A stretch of DNA of 64,000 nucleotides, taken from positions 248,001 to 312,000 of the forward strand of contig NZ_FNAN01000007.1 in assembly GCF_900101885.1 (NCBI RefSeq), in the 5' to 3' direction. Shown here one piece after another: positions 8,969 to 17,153 of this stretch. The notes below the pieces were generated by a model. It saw nothing but the letters and a program-made list of their open reading frames with translations, had not been told where the DNA came from and searched no databases. How positions within the stretch are numbered: position 1 is the first letter of the stretch; every line of letters begins with the position of its first letter. Source of the DNA: Dyadobacter soli (GTDB lineage Bacteria > Bacteroidota > Bacteroidia > Cytophagales > Spirosomataceae). Made by a program: the position numbers and the translations under genes.

Positions 8969-8997
8969 TCAGGGACGATTCCGTATGAAGCATCATT

Positions 8998-9933
8998 TCA
9001 CGCACGCAATGCCGCGTAGCGATAGCGTCCCGCGACGACTCTGAAAAATCCGTATTTGGCAAGCAAGAAGAGAAGGCCGAGAAGCTGATCGATGCCGGTT
9101 TCCCTCAACCTCGTGCGCTCGACGTAAGCCGAAACATAAATGCTGATTTCGTACAGCCCGACTAATGGCAATGCAACCAATAACTGGCTATAAATTTCCG
9201 GCGAAGGAGTAATGACCCCGGCAATAACCAGAATTATAATCCACGCGTGCCGTCTATACGTACGCATGAACGCGGGCGTGAGAATGCCAACTTTTGAAAG
9301 CACAAAAACAACGATCGGCAATTGGAATATCAGCGCACATCCCATGGAAAGCGTCGCCAAAACAGATAGGTAAGAATTAACATCAAATTGGTTTCTCAAA
9401 CCGGGCGCTACTTCGAAATTGGCCAAAAAATTGATCGACAGCGGCGTAACGATATAATAACCGAAAAGCAAACCCGAAAAGAAAAGCGTCGATACAAAGA
9501 ACACAGCGCCTCTTGCAGCCCGTCTTTCCGCCGCGCGAAGACCCGGTTTCACAAAGCGCCACAGTTCCCAGAATGAATAGGGAAATGCGAAACAAAGGCC
9601 TATGATAACCGACGAGGTCATTGCCAAAGACAATTGATCAGAAATCCCCAGCACTTGAAGTTCGAAATCGAGTTTACTGACGCATAAATCGGTATAGCCG
9701 GTAAAATCCGCTAATCTGCACATCATTCGGTACGTCCAGAAATCCGGGGATTTCGGCGCAAGCACGATCTCCTCAAAAATAAAACCCCTGTAAGTAAAAG
9801 CAACAGCGGTGAATACGCCAATGGACAGCACCGACCTGATAATATGCCATCTGAGTTCTTCCAGATGCTCTAAAAAACTCATTTCTCTACCCTCAGCGGT
9901 AGATTCTTCTTCGAAATGTTGGTCCAATGGCAT
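8998..9933 (-). CDS. tatC: Twin-arginine translocase subunit TatC
   Basis: 311-residue inner-membrane protein, the receptor subunit of the Tat system that exports folded RR-signal proteins. Family marks: the N-terminal MSFLEHLEELRWHIIRSV (residues 18-35), FWELWRFVKPGLRAAERRAA in the cytoplasmic loop after helix 2, FQLPIVVFVLSKVGI, and TPSPEIYSQLLVALPL before the last helices (TPPDxxSQ in most homologues). Six hydrophobic segments can be traced. The 17 residues before MSFLEH are acidic, as in many Bacteroidota TatC proteins; a start at 9882 would remove them. No tatA or tatB lies nearby. A Tat-type signal sits on the Gfo/Idh/MocA protein at 60016. Confidence 0.92.
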   Translation of the reverse strand: MPLDQHFEEESTAEGREMSFLEHLEELRWHIIRSVLSIGVFTAVAFTYRGFIFEEIVLAPKSPDFWTYRMMCRLADFTGYTDLCVSKLDFELQVLGISDQLSLAMTSSVIIGLCFAFPYSFWELWRFVKPGLRAAERRAARGAVFFVSTLFFSGLLFGYYIVTPLSINFLANFEVAPGLRNQFDVNSYLSVLATLSMGCALIFQLPIVVFVLSKVGILTPAFMRTYRRHAWIIILVIAGVITPSPEIYSQLLVALPLVGLYEISIYVSAYVERTRLRETGIDQLLGLLFLLAKYGFFRVVAGRYRYAALRA

Positions 9934-10105
9934 AACAGTGCTGGTTTACATTATTTATTTCAATAGTAAGGCAGGCACAGCGCTATTTTAATTACCATCG
10001 TTATCAATTCATCAGCACCTAATTGAAAAAAGCGGCCCGCCATTGATCAAATATCGCTTGCAGGACTCGCATTTATAATGCATTTTGTCAAAAAATCACT
10101 AACGC

Positions 10106-10195
10106 ATGGAAACGAAAAAGCGCTCCAAATTCTGGATCAGGCTGGCGACATTCTCGCTGGATATTATCAGTTTGATACGGCTTGCTTTTCTTTAA
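10106..10195 (+). CDS. Possible 29-residue basic, hydrophobic peptide
   Basis: An ATG frame encodes METKKRSKFWIRLATF followed by a hydrophobic stretch (SLDIISLIRLAFL) and TAA. Its stop overlaps the end of the convergent flavin reductase-like gene by four bases. The positive N-terminus plus a short membrane-like helix suits a small membrane peptide, but length alone gives little support and no family is recognised. Confidence 0.2.
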   Translation: METKKRSKFWIRLATFSLDIISLIRLAFL

Positions 10196-10872
10196 TTCAA
10201 ATCAAGGTGCGAAATGCCGGCTGATTCCGTATCACGGGTCCGGTAAAGCCTTTCCGGGACTGATGCCAGTTTTGAAGGATGCAGTTGCCCGCCAAGCCCG
10301 TAAAACTGCTGAAAACTCATAATAAGCGGCCGCCATTTCTCTGGGTCCACATGATCGGGATTTTCGCGGGAAACGATGGAATCGTCGAGATGAACGCGGA
10401 GAATTTTTAATTCCAATGTAACACTTCTGATATTTTCAATGCCCGTTTCCGCTGCGAACGGATGTATCGCGACGAATGCCGCTTCCAGTTGAACAGGGCA
10501 TTCCAGAACCCTGGGCGCACTGACAATCGTTGATTCCAACGGCGTCAACCCTGCCCTACCGAATTTATCGGCTTCATAAGTGTAACCTTTCAACTTTTTC
10601 CCGGCAGGTACGGGATTACTACCGGTAAGCAGCGCCAGCCGGTCAACCGCTTCGACCTGCTCCACCGACGGCAGATTCAGTACGCACTCGCGTGTACGCA
10701 GGATGTTTTCAGTGGTTTTGGAATGCGCCGCTATCCCGATCATGCAGCGATACCCAAGCCAAAACGCCGACGAAATAGGCGCCAGATTAAAAGTATCATC
10801 AACATTAGTTGTGCCTACCAATACAACAGGCGTACCGAAATACAAAATAGAAGGATTACTGATTTGATGCAT
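10192..10872 (-). CDS. Flavin reductase-like domain protein
   Basis: 226 residues, no signal peptide, cytoplasmic. The opening NPSILYFGTPVVLVGTTN, then NLAPISSAFWLGYRCMIGIA, HSKTTENILRTRECVLNLP and an ending with LGGQLHPSKLASVPERLY, fit the flavin reductase-like (FMN-binding split-barrel) family, which uses FMN or binds it as a cofactor. Members of this form are often annotated as flavoredoxin-like proteins of unknown substrate. It stands alone: upstream is a 391-bp gap and downstream is TatC, 258 bases away on the same strand. Confidence 0.75.
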   Translation of the reverse strand: MHQISNPSILYFGTPVVLVGTTNVDDTFNLAPISSAFWLGYRCMIGIAAHSKTTENILRTRECVLNLPSVEQVEAVDRLALLTGSNPVPAGKKLKGYTYEADKFGRAGLTPLESTIVSAPRVLECPVQLEAAFVAIHPFAAETGIENIRSVTLELKILRVHLDDSIVSRENPDHVDPEKWRPLIMSFQQFYGLGGQLHPSKLASVPERLYRTRDTESAGISHLDLN

Positions 10873-11263
10873 TTTCTTACGTTGTTTTTTGCATCAAAAC
10901 AATCGAATGTTATTGCTCAATGAAACCCGTTTCTTGCGAAATAGACGGCCCTACGAATTGTAAACCATTGGGGCTTGAAAGACGAAAATTCCGTGCTGAT
11001 TTTGTAACCAAAACGCCTCCTGCTCAATGAAACCCTCGCGCGGCTCGATGAATGGGCTGTTTTAATCTATGAGCGCCAACATTTACACACAACTGTCTCA
11101 TTTAATGTGACTTATGATCAAATATACGCCATCCGTCGTTGTTTATTGCCTCTCCGTCGATTGCATTTTGCCGGGCCGGGAAAGGCGGCTAACATTGTAT
11201 CGGAAGTCGGCAACAATGCGGCTCCGCAAATCATAAACAATCACATTTAAATTATAAGCAACC
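10873..11263. other. Intergenic region with a 15-bp direct repeat
   Basis: No convincing gene. TGCTCAATGAAACCC occurs at 10914-10928 and again at 11021-11035. An open frame at 11008-11250 lacks any ATG and its translation does not look like a protein. The promoter of the secreted protein at 11264 presumably lies here, but I see no clear TAnnTTTG box. Confidence 0.4.
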
Positions 11264-11656
11264 ATGAAAACGCTCATCGCATCAGTGCTTTTAACATGTT
11301 CCCTTGCCCTTTCCACAAATGGGTTTGCCAAATCAGAAACAGGGATTTCAAATGTTGTCGGAGACGAAATCGCAACCCGGTTTTGGGTAGTATCGACAGA
11401 AAACGGGAAGATCAACGTCAATGTGCTTAAAGGAGAAAAAGCAGTTTCGCTCAATGTAGTCGATCAAACCGGGCGCACACTTGCGTCCAAAAGCATTAAA
11501 AAGTCCGACAGCGCCACCCGGACAACGTTTGACCTGAGCCAGCTTCCCGACGGCGCCTACAAAGTCGTCCTGATCGACGGTAAACATAAGGAAATCAAAA
11601 CCATCGAATTGAATACCGAAACTGCCGAAGCCCACCGAATTGTGTCATTAGGATAA
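11264..11656 (+). CDS. Small secreted protein with a beta-sandwich, sorting-domain-like C-terminus
   Basis: 130 residues. A signal peptide (MKTLIASVLLTCSLALSTNGFA) is followed by about 105 residues predicted mainly as strands: RFWVVSTENGKINVNVLKG, SLNVVDQTGRTLASKSI, FDLSQLPDGAYKVVLIDG. The strand pattern with a central 'LPDGAYKVV' resembles a type IX secretion C-terminal domain, but here it makes up nearly the whole mature protein and lacks the final Lys-rich strand, so a free periplasmic or surface protein is more likely. It stands alone, with a strong terminator behind it. Function unknown. Confidence 0.65.
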   Translation: MKTLIASVLLTCSLALSTNGFAKSETGISNVVGDEIATRFWVVSTENGKINVNVLKGEKAVSLNVVDQTGRTLASKSIKKSDSATRTTFDLSQLPDGAYKVVLIDGKHKEIKTIELNTETAEAHRIVSLG

Positions 11657-11693
11657 TGCATTCTCAATTCATTTAAAGAATTAAGTGTAAAAC

Positions 11694-11738
11694 AAACAGG
11701 GACAAGCCTCACTAGAAAGGCCTGTCCCTGTTTGCTTT
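11694..11738. terminator. Bidirectional terminator between convergent genes
   Basis: The arm at 11694-11708 pairs with GGCCTGTCCCTGTTT at 11719-11733 with one mismatch, around a 10-base loop. T-rich sequence follows on the plus strand and A-rich sequence precedes it, so it can serve both the secreted protein gene and the convergent NTF2-like gene. Confidence 0.85.
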
Positions 11739-11753
11739 TACACACCCCAAATA

Positions 11754-12200
11754 TCACAAAACATCACTGATCATTTTATTCACCAGCAGCCATTTGCCGT
11801 CGATTTTATGAAATGAAAGGTATTCGTGATACAGGAAGTCATACATTTTTACCCTAACCTCGGCGACGGCAATGGAGTTCGTGACGCGGATGTCCAGCAC
11901 TTCACCTTTGAATGGCTTGCCCGATTCTTTCGGGCTTTGGCGATGGCCTACGCCGTCGAGATATTCGGTGATCGTCTTTGCGTAGGGCTGCCCTTTTACA
12001 TCACCCCAAAGCAATGTTCCCGGGTGATATATTTTGCGAAGCTGCTCCACATCGCCATTATAAATGCCATTGAAATAGTCGTTCTCTAATGTTTGTGCAA
12101 TGATCAATGAATCCTGTTTTAGCGTTTCCATCGTGCTTTGCTTTTGGGCCTCGCTGCTGAAATGCAACAACAGCAAGGCGATGAATATGAAATATTTCAT
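11754..12200 (-). CDS. Exported NTF2-like (lumazine-binding-type) protein
   Basis: 148 residues with a signal peptide (MKYFIFIALLLLHFSSEAQ). The mature part has the cone-shaped NTF2/SnoaL pattern: TLENDYFNGIYNGDVEQLRKIYHPGTLLWGDVKG, ITEYLDGV, IRVTNSIAVAEVRVKMYDFLYHEYLSFHKIDGKWLLVNKM. This is the order seen in the 'putative lumazine-binding' group of the fold. It follows the epoxide hydrolase gene with a 12-base gap on the same strand, so they are likely one operon, and it could act on or bind a small hydrophobic compound of that pathway. The substrate cannot be told. Confidence 0.75.
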   Translation of the reverse strand: MKYFIFIALLLLHFSSEAQKQSTMETLKQDSLIIAQTLENDYFNGIYNGDVEQLRKIYHPGTLLWGDVKGQPYAKTITEYLDGVGHRQSPKESGKPFKGEVLDIRVTNSIAVAEVRVKMYDFLYHEYLSFHKIDGKWLLVNKMISDVL

Positions 12201-12212
12201 TTGATAAATACC

Positions 12213-13490
12213 CTATTTCGTACGAAGCGGCTTAAATGCGGCGCGCAGTTCGTTGGTAAAAGTTTCGGGCTGTTCCCACGCCGCGAAGTGCCCGCCTTTT
12301 TCCAACTTATTGAAATAGATCAGCCTGGGATAAGCGCGCTCTGCCCAGCTACGCGGCACAGCATAAATTTCATCGGGAAATGCACTTACAGCCACGGGGA
12401 TTTTTAAACCTCTGGGGTCGAAGAAGCCCCCTGTGGCGCCCTGAGAGGCTTCCCAATACAGCCGGGCCGATGAAATGCCGGTGCGGGTAAGCCAGTAAAG
12501 GGTGATATTGTCCAGAATATCGTCGCGCGTGAGGCCTTCCGCTTTCCCGTCGAACACCCGCGCTATGAGCTTGTAGCTGCGGTCGTCGTGGTCGAGCATC
12601 CATGCGGCGAGGCCTACGGGCGAGTCGTCGATGGCGTACAACGTCTGCGGCCGCAGGCTCATTTCACTGGCATAGCCGAGTCCCTTTTTGTAGAAGAAAT
12701 CCAGTTGTTCGTAGGCGTTCCGCTCATCGGCCGGGAGCCCGGCGGGCATGGTGCCGGCTGCCAATGCTTTGGAGATTTCGGCTGGTACCGTGGCGGCCAT
12801 ATTTGTGTGGATACCGAGCAACCCCGGAGGCGCGATCAGCGCCATGTTTTCCGAAATCGCATTCCCCCAGTCGCCGCCCTGCGCCACGTATTCCTTGTAG
12901 CCCAGCCTGCTCATGAGCGTGATCCACGCCTTCGCCACGCGTACGGGGTTCCAGCCCAGCTCGTCGGGCTTACCGGAGAAGCCGTGGCCCGGAATGGAGG
13001 GGATTACCACGTCGAAAGCATCCTCTGCCTTGCCGCCGTATTTCACAGGGTCGGTCAGTGGGCCGATGATTTTGAGCTGCTCTATCACGGAACCCGGCCA
13101 GCCGTGCGTGATGATCACCGGTAATGCATTGGGATATTTCGAGCGGACGTAGATGAAGTGAATATCCACGCCGTCGATGGTGGTAATGAACTGCGGTAAG
13201 GCATTCAGCCTCGATTCAACGCCCCGCCAATTGTATTCAGTGGCCCAGTACCCGGCGAGGGCTTTCATGGTAGCGAGTTGCACGCCCTGGGTTTCGTCGT
13301 GCACGAGCTCCTTGTCGGGCCAGCGGTGTGCGGTTATCCGGCGTTTGAGGTCGGTCAGTTCTGCGTTGGGGATATGGATATGGTATGGACGGATAGATGT
13401 ATCCTGATTCACAGCGGTTTGGGCGGTTACCGGCGCTGCTGTCGCCAGCCCGGTGGCCAGCAAACTTGCGGCAATTATGTGCTTTTTCAT
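12213..13490 (-). CDS. Exported epoxide hydrolase (alpha/beta hydrolase with epoxide-hydrolase N-terminal domain)
   Basis: 425 residues. A signal peptide (about 1-23, ends PVTAQ) precedes the epoxide hydrolase N-terminal domain (about 33-140: PYHIHIPNAELTDLKRRITAHRWP). The alpha/beta hydrolase core carries HGWPGS (129-134, oxyanion side), the nucleophile Asp207 in GGDWGN, and the catalytic His401 in GGHFAAWEQPE. These are the landmarks of juvenile-hormone/microsomal-type epoxide hydrolases, which open epoxides to diols through an ester on the Asp. The signal peptide would place it in the periplasm, as in several Bacteroidota homologues. First gene of a likely operon with the NTF2-like gene. 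Confidence 0.9.
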   Translation of the reverse strand: MKKHIIAASLLATGLATAAPVTAQTAVNQDTSIRPYHIHIPNAELTDLKRRITAHRWPDKELVHDETQGVQLATMKALAGYWATEYNWRGVESRLNALPQFITTIDGVDIHFIYVRSKYPNALPVIITHGWPGSVIEQLKIIGPLTDPVKYGGKAEDAFDVVIPSIPGHGFSGKPDELGWNPVRVAKAWITLMSRLGYKEYVAQGGDWGNAISENMALIAPPGLLGIHTNMAATVPAEISKALAAGTMPAGLPADERNAYEQLDFFYKKGLGYASEMSLRPQTLYAIDDSPVGLAAWMLDHDDRSYKLIARVFDGKAEGLTRDDILDNITLYWLTRTGISSARLYWEASQGATGGFFDPRGLKIPVAVSAFPDEIYAVPRSWAERAYPRLIYFNKLEKGGHFAAWEQPETFTNELRAAFKPLRTK

Positions 13491-13600
13491 GTTCTTTCGT
13501 GTCTAAATTCTGACACAAAGGAATAGCTAAACAACCGCTTCATTACGTGACTTACATCACAATTACAGGCCTGTCAAAAACATCTGAAATCCACTGACTG

Positions 13601-14806
13601 TCAGTCTTGTAATTGCAAAATCCTGCGCCCGGACGCAAAGATCGCGAAAGACAAAACCGCGCAGCCGGCCATAATGCAGGCGACCGTCGTGACGGACTTA
13701 TCGGGTAGCATACTAAAAAATGCCGACGCCCCCGCCCCGATCAGCATTTGAATGGCGCCCATCAGCGCCGAAGCGTTACCGGCATTTTTGCCCATCGGCT
13801 CCATGGCCAGGCTGGTGGTATTGGGGAAAATGAAGCCCAGGCAGGCCAGTAATGCAAAAATAAACACAATCGTGACCGCCAGCGAGCTGAGGCCCAGCAG
13901 CGCCACCCCCACGAAGACAATGCCGATCACCGATTGCGCACCCGCCGCCCATACAGCGAGACAATCCACTTCAAACTTCTTCAAAAGCAGGTTGTTCACC
14001 TGGCTCGCCGCGACGATCGCCATCGACAAGCTGCCGACGATCCAGCCCAGTTGCTGCTGCGCAATGTGAAATTGATCGAGAAATATCGTGGTAGCGCTCG
14101 TAATGTACCCGAACAGCCCCACCGAGCAAAGTGAACCGGCAAGGGTGAAAAACAGAAACTGCCTGTTTTTGAGAATATTCAAAAAACTCATTAAAACAGA
14201 TTTCGGATTGAGGGAAACCTGCCGATTGGGCTGATGGCTCTCGGGCAGGAGCCAGTATACCCCGGCCAATACCGCGACGGCCATCCCGATCATGACGATA
14301 AAAGTAGCCCGCCAGCCCCAATAGCCGGTGATCATACCGCCGGCCGTGGGCGCTATCAGGGGCGAAACGGAGGTTACGAGCATGAGCATCGACAGCACAC
14401 GGGCATTCTCTTCCGTAGGGAAAAGGTCGCGGATGATGGCGCGGGAGGCAACCATACCCACGCACCCTCCTATCGCCTGGAACAGCCTGGCGGCGATCAG
14501 CGACGACACGGACGTGGCAAATGCACAGGCCGCAGCCGCCAAAATGTAGATGATAACACCGGCAATGAGCGGCTTCTTCCTCCCAAACCGTTCCAGCAAC
14601 GGCCCATAAGCAAGCTGCCCCACCGACACACCGACGAAATAAAACGAAAGCGACAATGCCACATCCGACACGTGGGTGTGCAGGTCCCGCGCGATGTCGG
14701 GGAATGCAGGCAAATACATATCGATCGAAAGCGGCGCAAGTGCCGTAAGCATTCCGAGCACGAGGATGACGACGGCGGTGTTGACCGGTCGGGCAGGTTG
14801 CATCAT
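13601..14806 (-). CDS. Bcr/CflA-type MFS multidrug exporter
   Basis: 401 residues, about 12 membrane helices. The segment LTALAPLSIDMYLPAFPDIA in helix 1, ARDLHTHVSDVALSLSFYF, YGPLLERFGRKKPL (MFS motif A between helices 2 and 3) and LIAPTAGGMITGYWGWRATF in helix 5 are typical of the Bcr/CflA drug:proton antiporter subfamily. Two adjacent ATGs (14806, 14803) are possible. It lies downstream of the isochorismatase-like and esterase genes on the same strand, with 156 bases between, and may export a product or toxic substrate of that cluster; this is inferred from position. Confidence 0.88.
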   Translation of the reverse strand: MMQPARPVNTAVVILVLGMLTALAPLSIDMYLPAFPDIARDLHTHVSDVALSLSFYFVGVSVGQLAYGPLLERFGRKKPLIAGVIIYILAAAACAFATSVSSLIAARLFQAIGGCVGMVASRAIIRDLFPTEENARVLSMLMLVTSVSPLIAPTAGGMITGYWGWRATFIVMIGMAVAVLAGVYWLLPESHQPNRQVSLNPKSVLMSFLNILKNRQFLFFTLAGSLCSVGLFGYITSATTIFLDQFHIAQQQLGWIVGSLSMAIVAASQVNNLLLKKFEVDCLAVWAAGAQSVIGIVFVGVALLGLSSLAVTIVFIFALLACLGFIFPNTTSLAMEPMGKNAGNASALMGAIQMLIGAGASAFFSMLPDKSVTTVACIMAGCAVLSFAIFASGRRILQLQD

Positions 14807-14826
14807 GGGAAGTATTTTACCTGGAT

Positions 14827-14916
14827 TTATATAGCCGGTGCTGCGGGAAAATCGAACGGAATTTTGGTCAGCGCATACACATAGTTGGTGAACGTACGCA
14901 AGGTCACGAGCTTACC
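14827..14916 (-). pseudogene. Possible 3' remnant of a lost gene
   Basis: On the minus strand the frame ending with TAA at 14829-14827 reads GKLVTLRTFTNYVYALTKIP then FDFPAAPAI. Its codons are those preferred by neighbouring genes (CTC GTG ACC TTG CGT ACG TTC ACC), and the frame loses protein character upstream of about 14916, where no start codon is available. It looks like the last 29 codons of a gene whose front was deleted. The family was not identified. Confidence 0.35.
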
Positions 14917-14962
14917 TGCTCGCGGGCAGGTACTGAAACTGTTTTCATTATATATCGAATAT

Positions 14963-15571
14963 TTATTGGTGGTACTCCGAAAGGAAAGTCGGCATTCCCC
15001 AGCTGGGGCTCAATGCGCCATACACCGGACCGGCCTCGGGAAGTGAATTATCTCCCAGCATTTCCATCAGCACGGCGGTGAAACTCACGGGGATCGCACC
15101 TGCCTGTACGAGCCGCGCCAATGCCCAACGCTCGATATCGACGCTCTGGCTACCCGAAATGTCCATTACGGCATACACCTGATATCCCTCCTCGCGCAGC
15201 GAAAGCGCCGGGAACATCGCGCACACTTCGAGCGTGATGCCGCCGAGGATAATGTGCGTCTTGCCGGAGTCCTCGATCATTTTCCGGATCCGGGCGTCCA
15301 GCCAAACGTCGATAATCGTCCGGTCTATGTGCTCCACATCCGGCAGGGCTTCGGCGAGATCTTTGGTAATAGGGCCGAAACCGCCAAGGCTTTGCATGGT
15401 AAGGATCGTGGGCACGTTCAGTACTTTCAATGCATTGGCAAACGCGACCACATTGTTTTTGATCGTCAGCGGGTCGATGGTCTTGCAGTTCATCAGCAAG
15501 CCCGGCTGGTGGTCGATCAGGATGACGAGTGAATTTTCGGCGGTCAGCCTCGATGGTTTAGTGTTCATCAT
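14963..15571 (-). CDS. Isochorismatase-family cysteine hydrolase (YcaC-like)
   Basis: About 202 residues, cytoplasmic. The fold is clear: SLVILIDHQPGLL with the catalytic Asp20, a long Rossmann-like core, and GGITLEVCAMFPALSLREEG with the nucleophile Cys117, followed by VYAVMDISGSQS. In my by-eye alignment Arg84 (HIDRTIID) is where isochorismatases have the triad Lys, as appears in YcaC-like members of unknown substrate. Starts at 15571 and 15568 are adjacent ATGs; a longer frame from 15613 would run into the upstream gene. The esterase gene ends 19 bases upstream, suggesting an operon. Confidence 0.82.
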   Translation of the reverse strand: MMNTKPSRLTAENSLVILIDHQPGLLMNCKTIDPLTIKNNVVAFANALKVLNVPTILTMQSLGGFGPITKDLAEALPDVEHIDRTIIDVWLDARIRKMIEDSGKTHIILGGITLEVCAMFPALSLREEGYQVYAVMDISGSQSVDIERWALARLVQAGAIPVSFTAVLMEMLGDNSLPEAGPVYGALSPSWGMPTFLSEYHQ

Positions 15572-15590
15572 TAATTGGTTGGTAAATGGA

Positions 15591-16418
15591 TTACAATGTG
15601 TGCTTATGCGCAAACGCCGCGAAATCGGCCAGCGCTTTTTGCGAAGACTTGGAGTGAATGTCCATAAAAGGCCAGACGTGCTGCTCGTCCTCGAACAGGA
15701 TCAGCTCCGCCTCCACTCCTGCCGCCAGTAACCGCCGGTGCAGGTGAATGCTGTCGTCTTCCAATACTTCGGCGGTGCCACATAGGATCAGCGTCGGCGG
15801 CAGGCCACGCAGGTCCGCATTCACGGGCGACACCAGGCCGTCCGCCCGACCCGCATTCCCGGCATATAAACCAGCCGCCCATTGCAGGTACTCGCGGGTC
15901 AGGAGGGTATCGGCCAATTTGTTTCTGGTGTAGCTGTCGTTCTTGCATTCAAGGTCTGCCCAGGGCGAAATCACCATGCTGTAATGCGGCATCGGGCCGC
16001 CGGCTGCTTTCAGGCCCAGCTGCGTAGCGATGGTCAGGTTACCGCCCGCGCTGTCGCCCACCATGCCGAACGTGATACCGGGGTTGTCCGTAAAAAAGTG
16101 GGTAATCACGGCAATGCAATCATTTAACCCCGCCGGAAAAGGATGCTCCGGCGCCAGCCGGTAATCGATCATCAGTATACTGCGGTTCAGTGCCGATGCA
16201 ATATGGCTCACCAGCGCGGTGTGCGATTTGAAAGAACCATAAATGAATGCCCCGCCGTGAATGTATGCCACCACCTCGTACACGGGTGCGCCCTCGGGCC
16301 TTACCCACATGCAAGGGACATCGGCGATTGAAATGCTTTCGTACCGGACATTTTCAGCGGGCGGATATTGGTTTCCGAGCATTTCAAAGCCAGCCCGACC
16401 TGCAAGTATCGTTTCCAT
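15591..16418 (-). CDS. HSL-type alpha/beta hydrolase (esterase/lipase family IV)
   Basis: 275 residues, cytoplasmic. Family IV marks: oxyanion HGGAFIYGS (from residue 54), DYRLAPEHPFPA, nucleophile Ser123 in GDSAGGN, and His247 in EDEQHVWPF. The usual DPL acid site reads GTAEVLEDD, so Glu or a neighbouring Asp must act there. The frame can be extended seven residues to a TTG at 16439, but the ATG at 16418 is preferred. It is divergent from a Crp/Fnr-like regulator, which probably controls this gene and the downstream isochorismatase-like gene. Confidence 0.85.
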   Translation of the reverse strand: METILAGRAGFEMLGNQYPPAENVRYESISIADVPCMWVRPEGAPVYEVVAYIHGGAFIYGSFKSHTALVSHIASALNRSILMIDYRLAPEHPFPAGLNDCIAVITHFFTDNPGITFGMVGDSAGGNLTIATQLGLKAAGGPMPHYSMVISPWADLECKNDSYTRNKLADTLLTREYLQWAAGLYAGNAGRADGLVSPVNADLRGLPPTLILCGTAEVLEDDSIHLHRRLLAAGVEAELILFEDEQHVWPFMDIHSKSSQKALADFAAFAHKHTL

Positions 16419-16461
16419 AGTTTCGTTGATTGCAGGCAAAATTGAGCGGCGGGCATCTGAA

Positions 16462-16487
16462 AAAAAATTAAGTTATCTTAGTTTTTT
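16462..16487. promoter_or_regulatory. Inverted repeat in the divergent esterase/Crp promoter region
   Basis: AAAAAATTAAG (16462-16472) and CTTAGTTTTTT (16477-16487) pair with one mismatch around TTAT. It lies in the 125-bp gap between divergent genes and is a reasonable operator for the adjacent Crp/Fnr-like protein. The A/T-rich arms could also simply be a hairpin. Confidence 0.4.
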
Positions 16488-16543
16488 AAACCGTCACGTC
16501 GGCTGAACTTTGTCCATTTGCACCCTAACAAAGCCTGAATGCT

Positions 16544-17137
16544 ATGACAGCGCCATTTGCCGGAATACTGGCGAACCTGAGAAGATATACGTCGCTTACG
16601 CCGAAAGAAGAAGAGGATTTTTGTACGCTACTGACAGTGAGGAAAATCCGGCGGAGAGAATTCCTGCTCCGGGAAGGCCATATTTGCGATTGTGAGTATT
16701 ATGTCAATTCGGGCTGTTTGAGGACCTATCATCTCGATCCGAAAGGCATCGAACATAACCTGTACTTCGCCATCGAAGACTGGTGGACGTCCGATCTGTA
16801 CAGCCGCACCACCCGCGAGCCGACGCGTTGCAATATCGTCGCGCTGGAAGATTCGGAAGTGGTGCAAATCACCCAGGACGACCTGGAAGCATTTACATTG
16901 CGCGCGCCGGCCATTGAGCGTTTTTTCAGGATATCTTACCAGCAATCGCTCATTAACCAGCATATGCGGAACCTGCGGATGCTGTACATGAACGGCCAGG
17001 AGCGCTACATTCATTTCCGCACCAACTTCCCCGAGCTCGCCAACCGCATTCCGCAGAAGCATGTCGCTACGTTCCTGGGCCTAACACCGGAGTTTTTCAA
17101 TACGATCCACGCGAAGGTTTTGCGCATGCCGGAGTGA
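16544..17137 (+). CDS. Crp/Fnr-family transcription regulator
   Basis: 197 residues. A cyclic-nucleotide-binding-type beta barrel fills about 20-120 (RREFLLREGHICDCEYYVNSG, ALEDSEVVQITQDDLEAF), then a connecting helix and a short helix-turn-helix (IPQKHVATFLGLTPEFFNTI, 168-187). This is the form common in Bacteroidota, where the wing of the classic Crp HTH is missing and the cAMP-binding phosphate cassette is not conserved, so the effector is unlikely to be cAMP. Divergent from the esterase/isochorismatase-like/MFS genes, which are its probable targets. DoxX lies immediately downstream, convergent. Confidence 0.85.
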   Translation: MTAPFAGILANLRRYTSLTPKEEEDFCTLLTVRKIRRREFLLREGHICDCEYYVNSGCLRTYHLDPKGIEHNLYFAIEDWWTSDLYSRTTREPTRCNIVALEDSEVVQITQDDLEAFTLRAPAIERFFRISYQQSLINQHMRNLRMLYMNGQERYIHFRTNFPELANRIPQKHVATFLGLTPEFFNTIHAKVLRMPE

Positions 17138-17153
17138 TGCGAGCAACTTCCGG

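Noticed and set aside
10106-10195. The small peptide as TatA or TatB partner of TatC
   Set aside because: It has no TatA FG motif or amphipathic helix after the membrane part.
11008-11250. An 80-codon plus-strand frame upstream of the secreted protein
   Set aside because: It lacks any ATG and the translation is not protein-like.
13499-13516. GTGTC...GACAC inverted repeat upstream of the epoxide hydrolase as an operator
   Set aside because: Five-base arms are expected by chance at this frequency and no regulator is adjacent.
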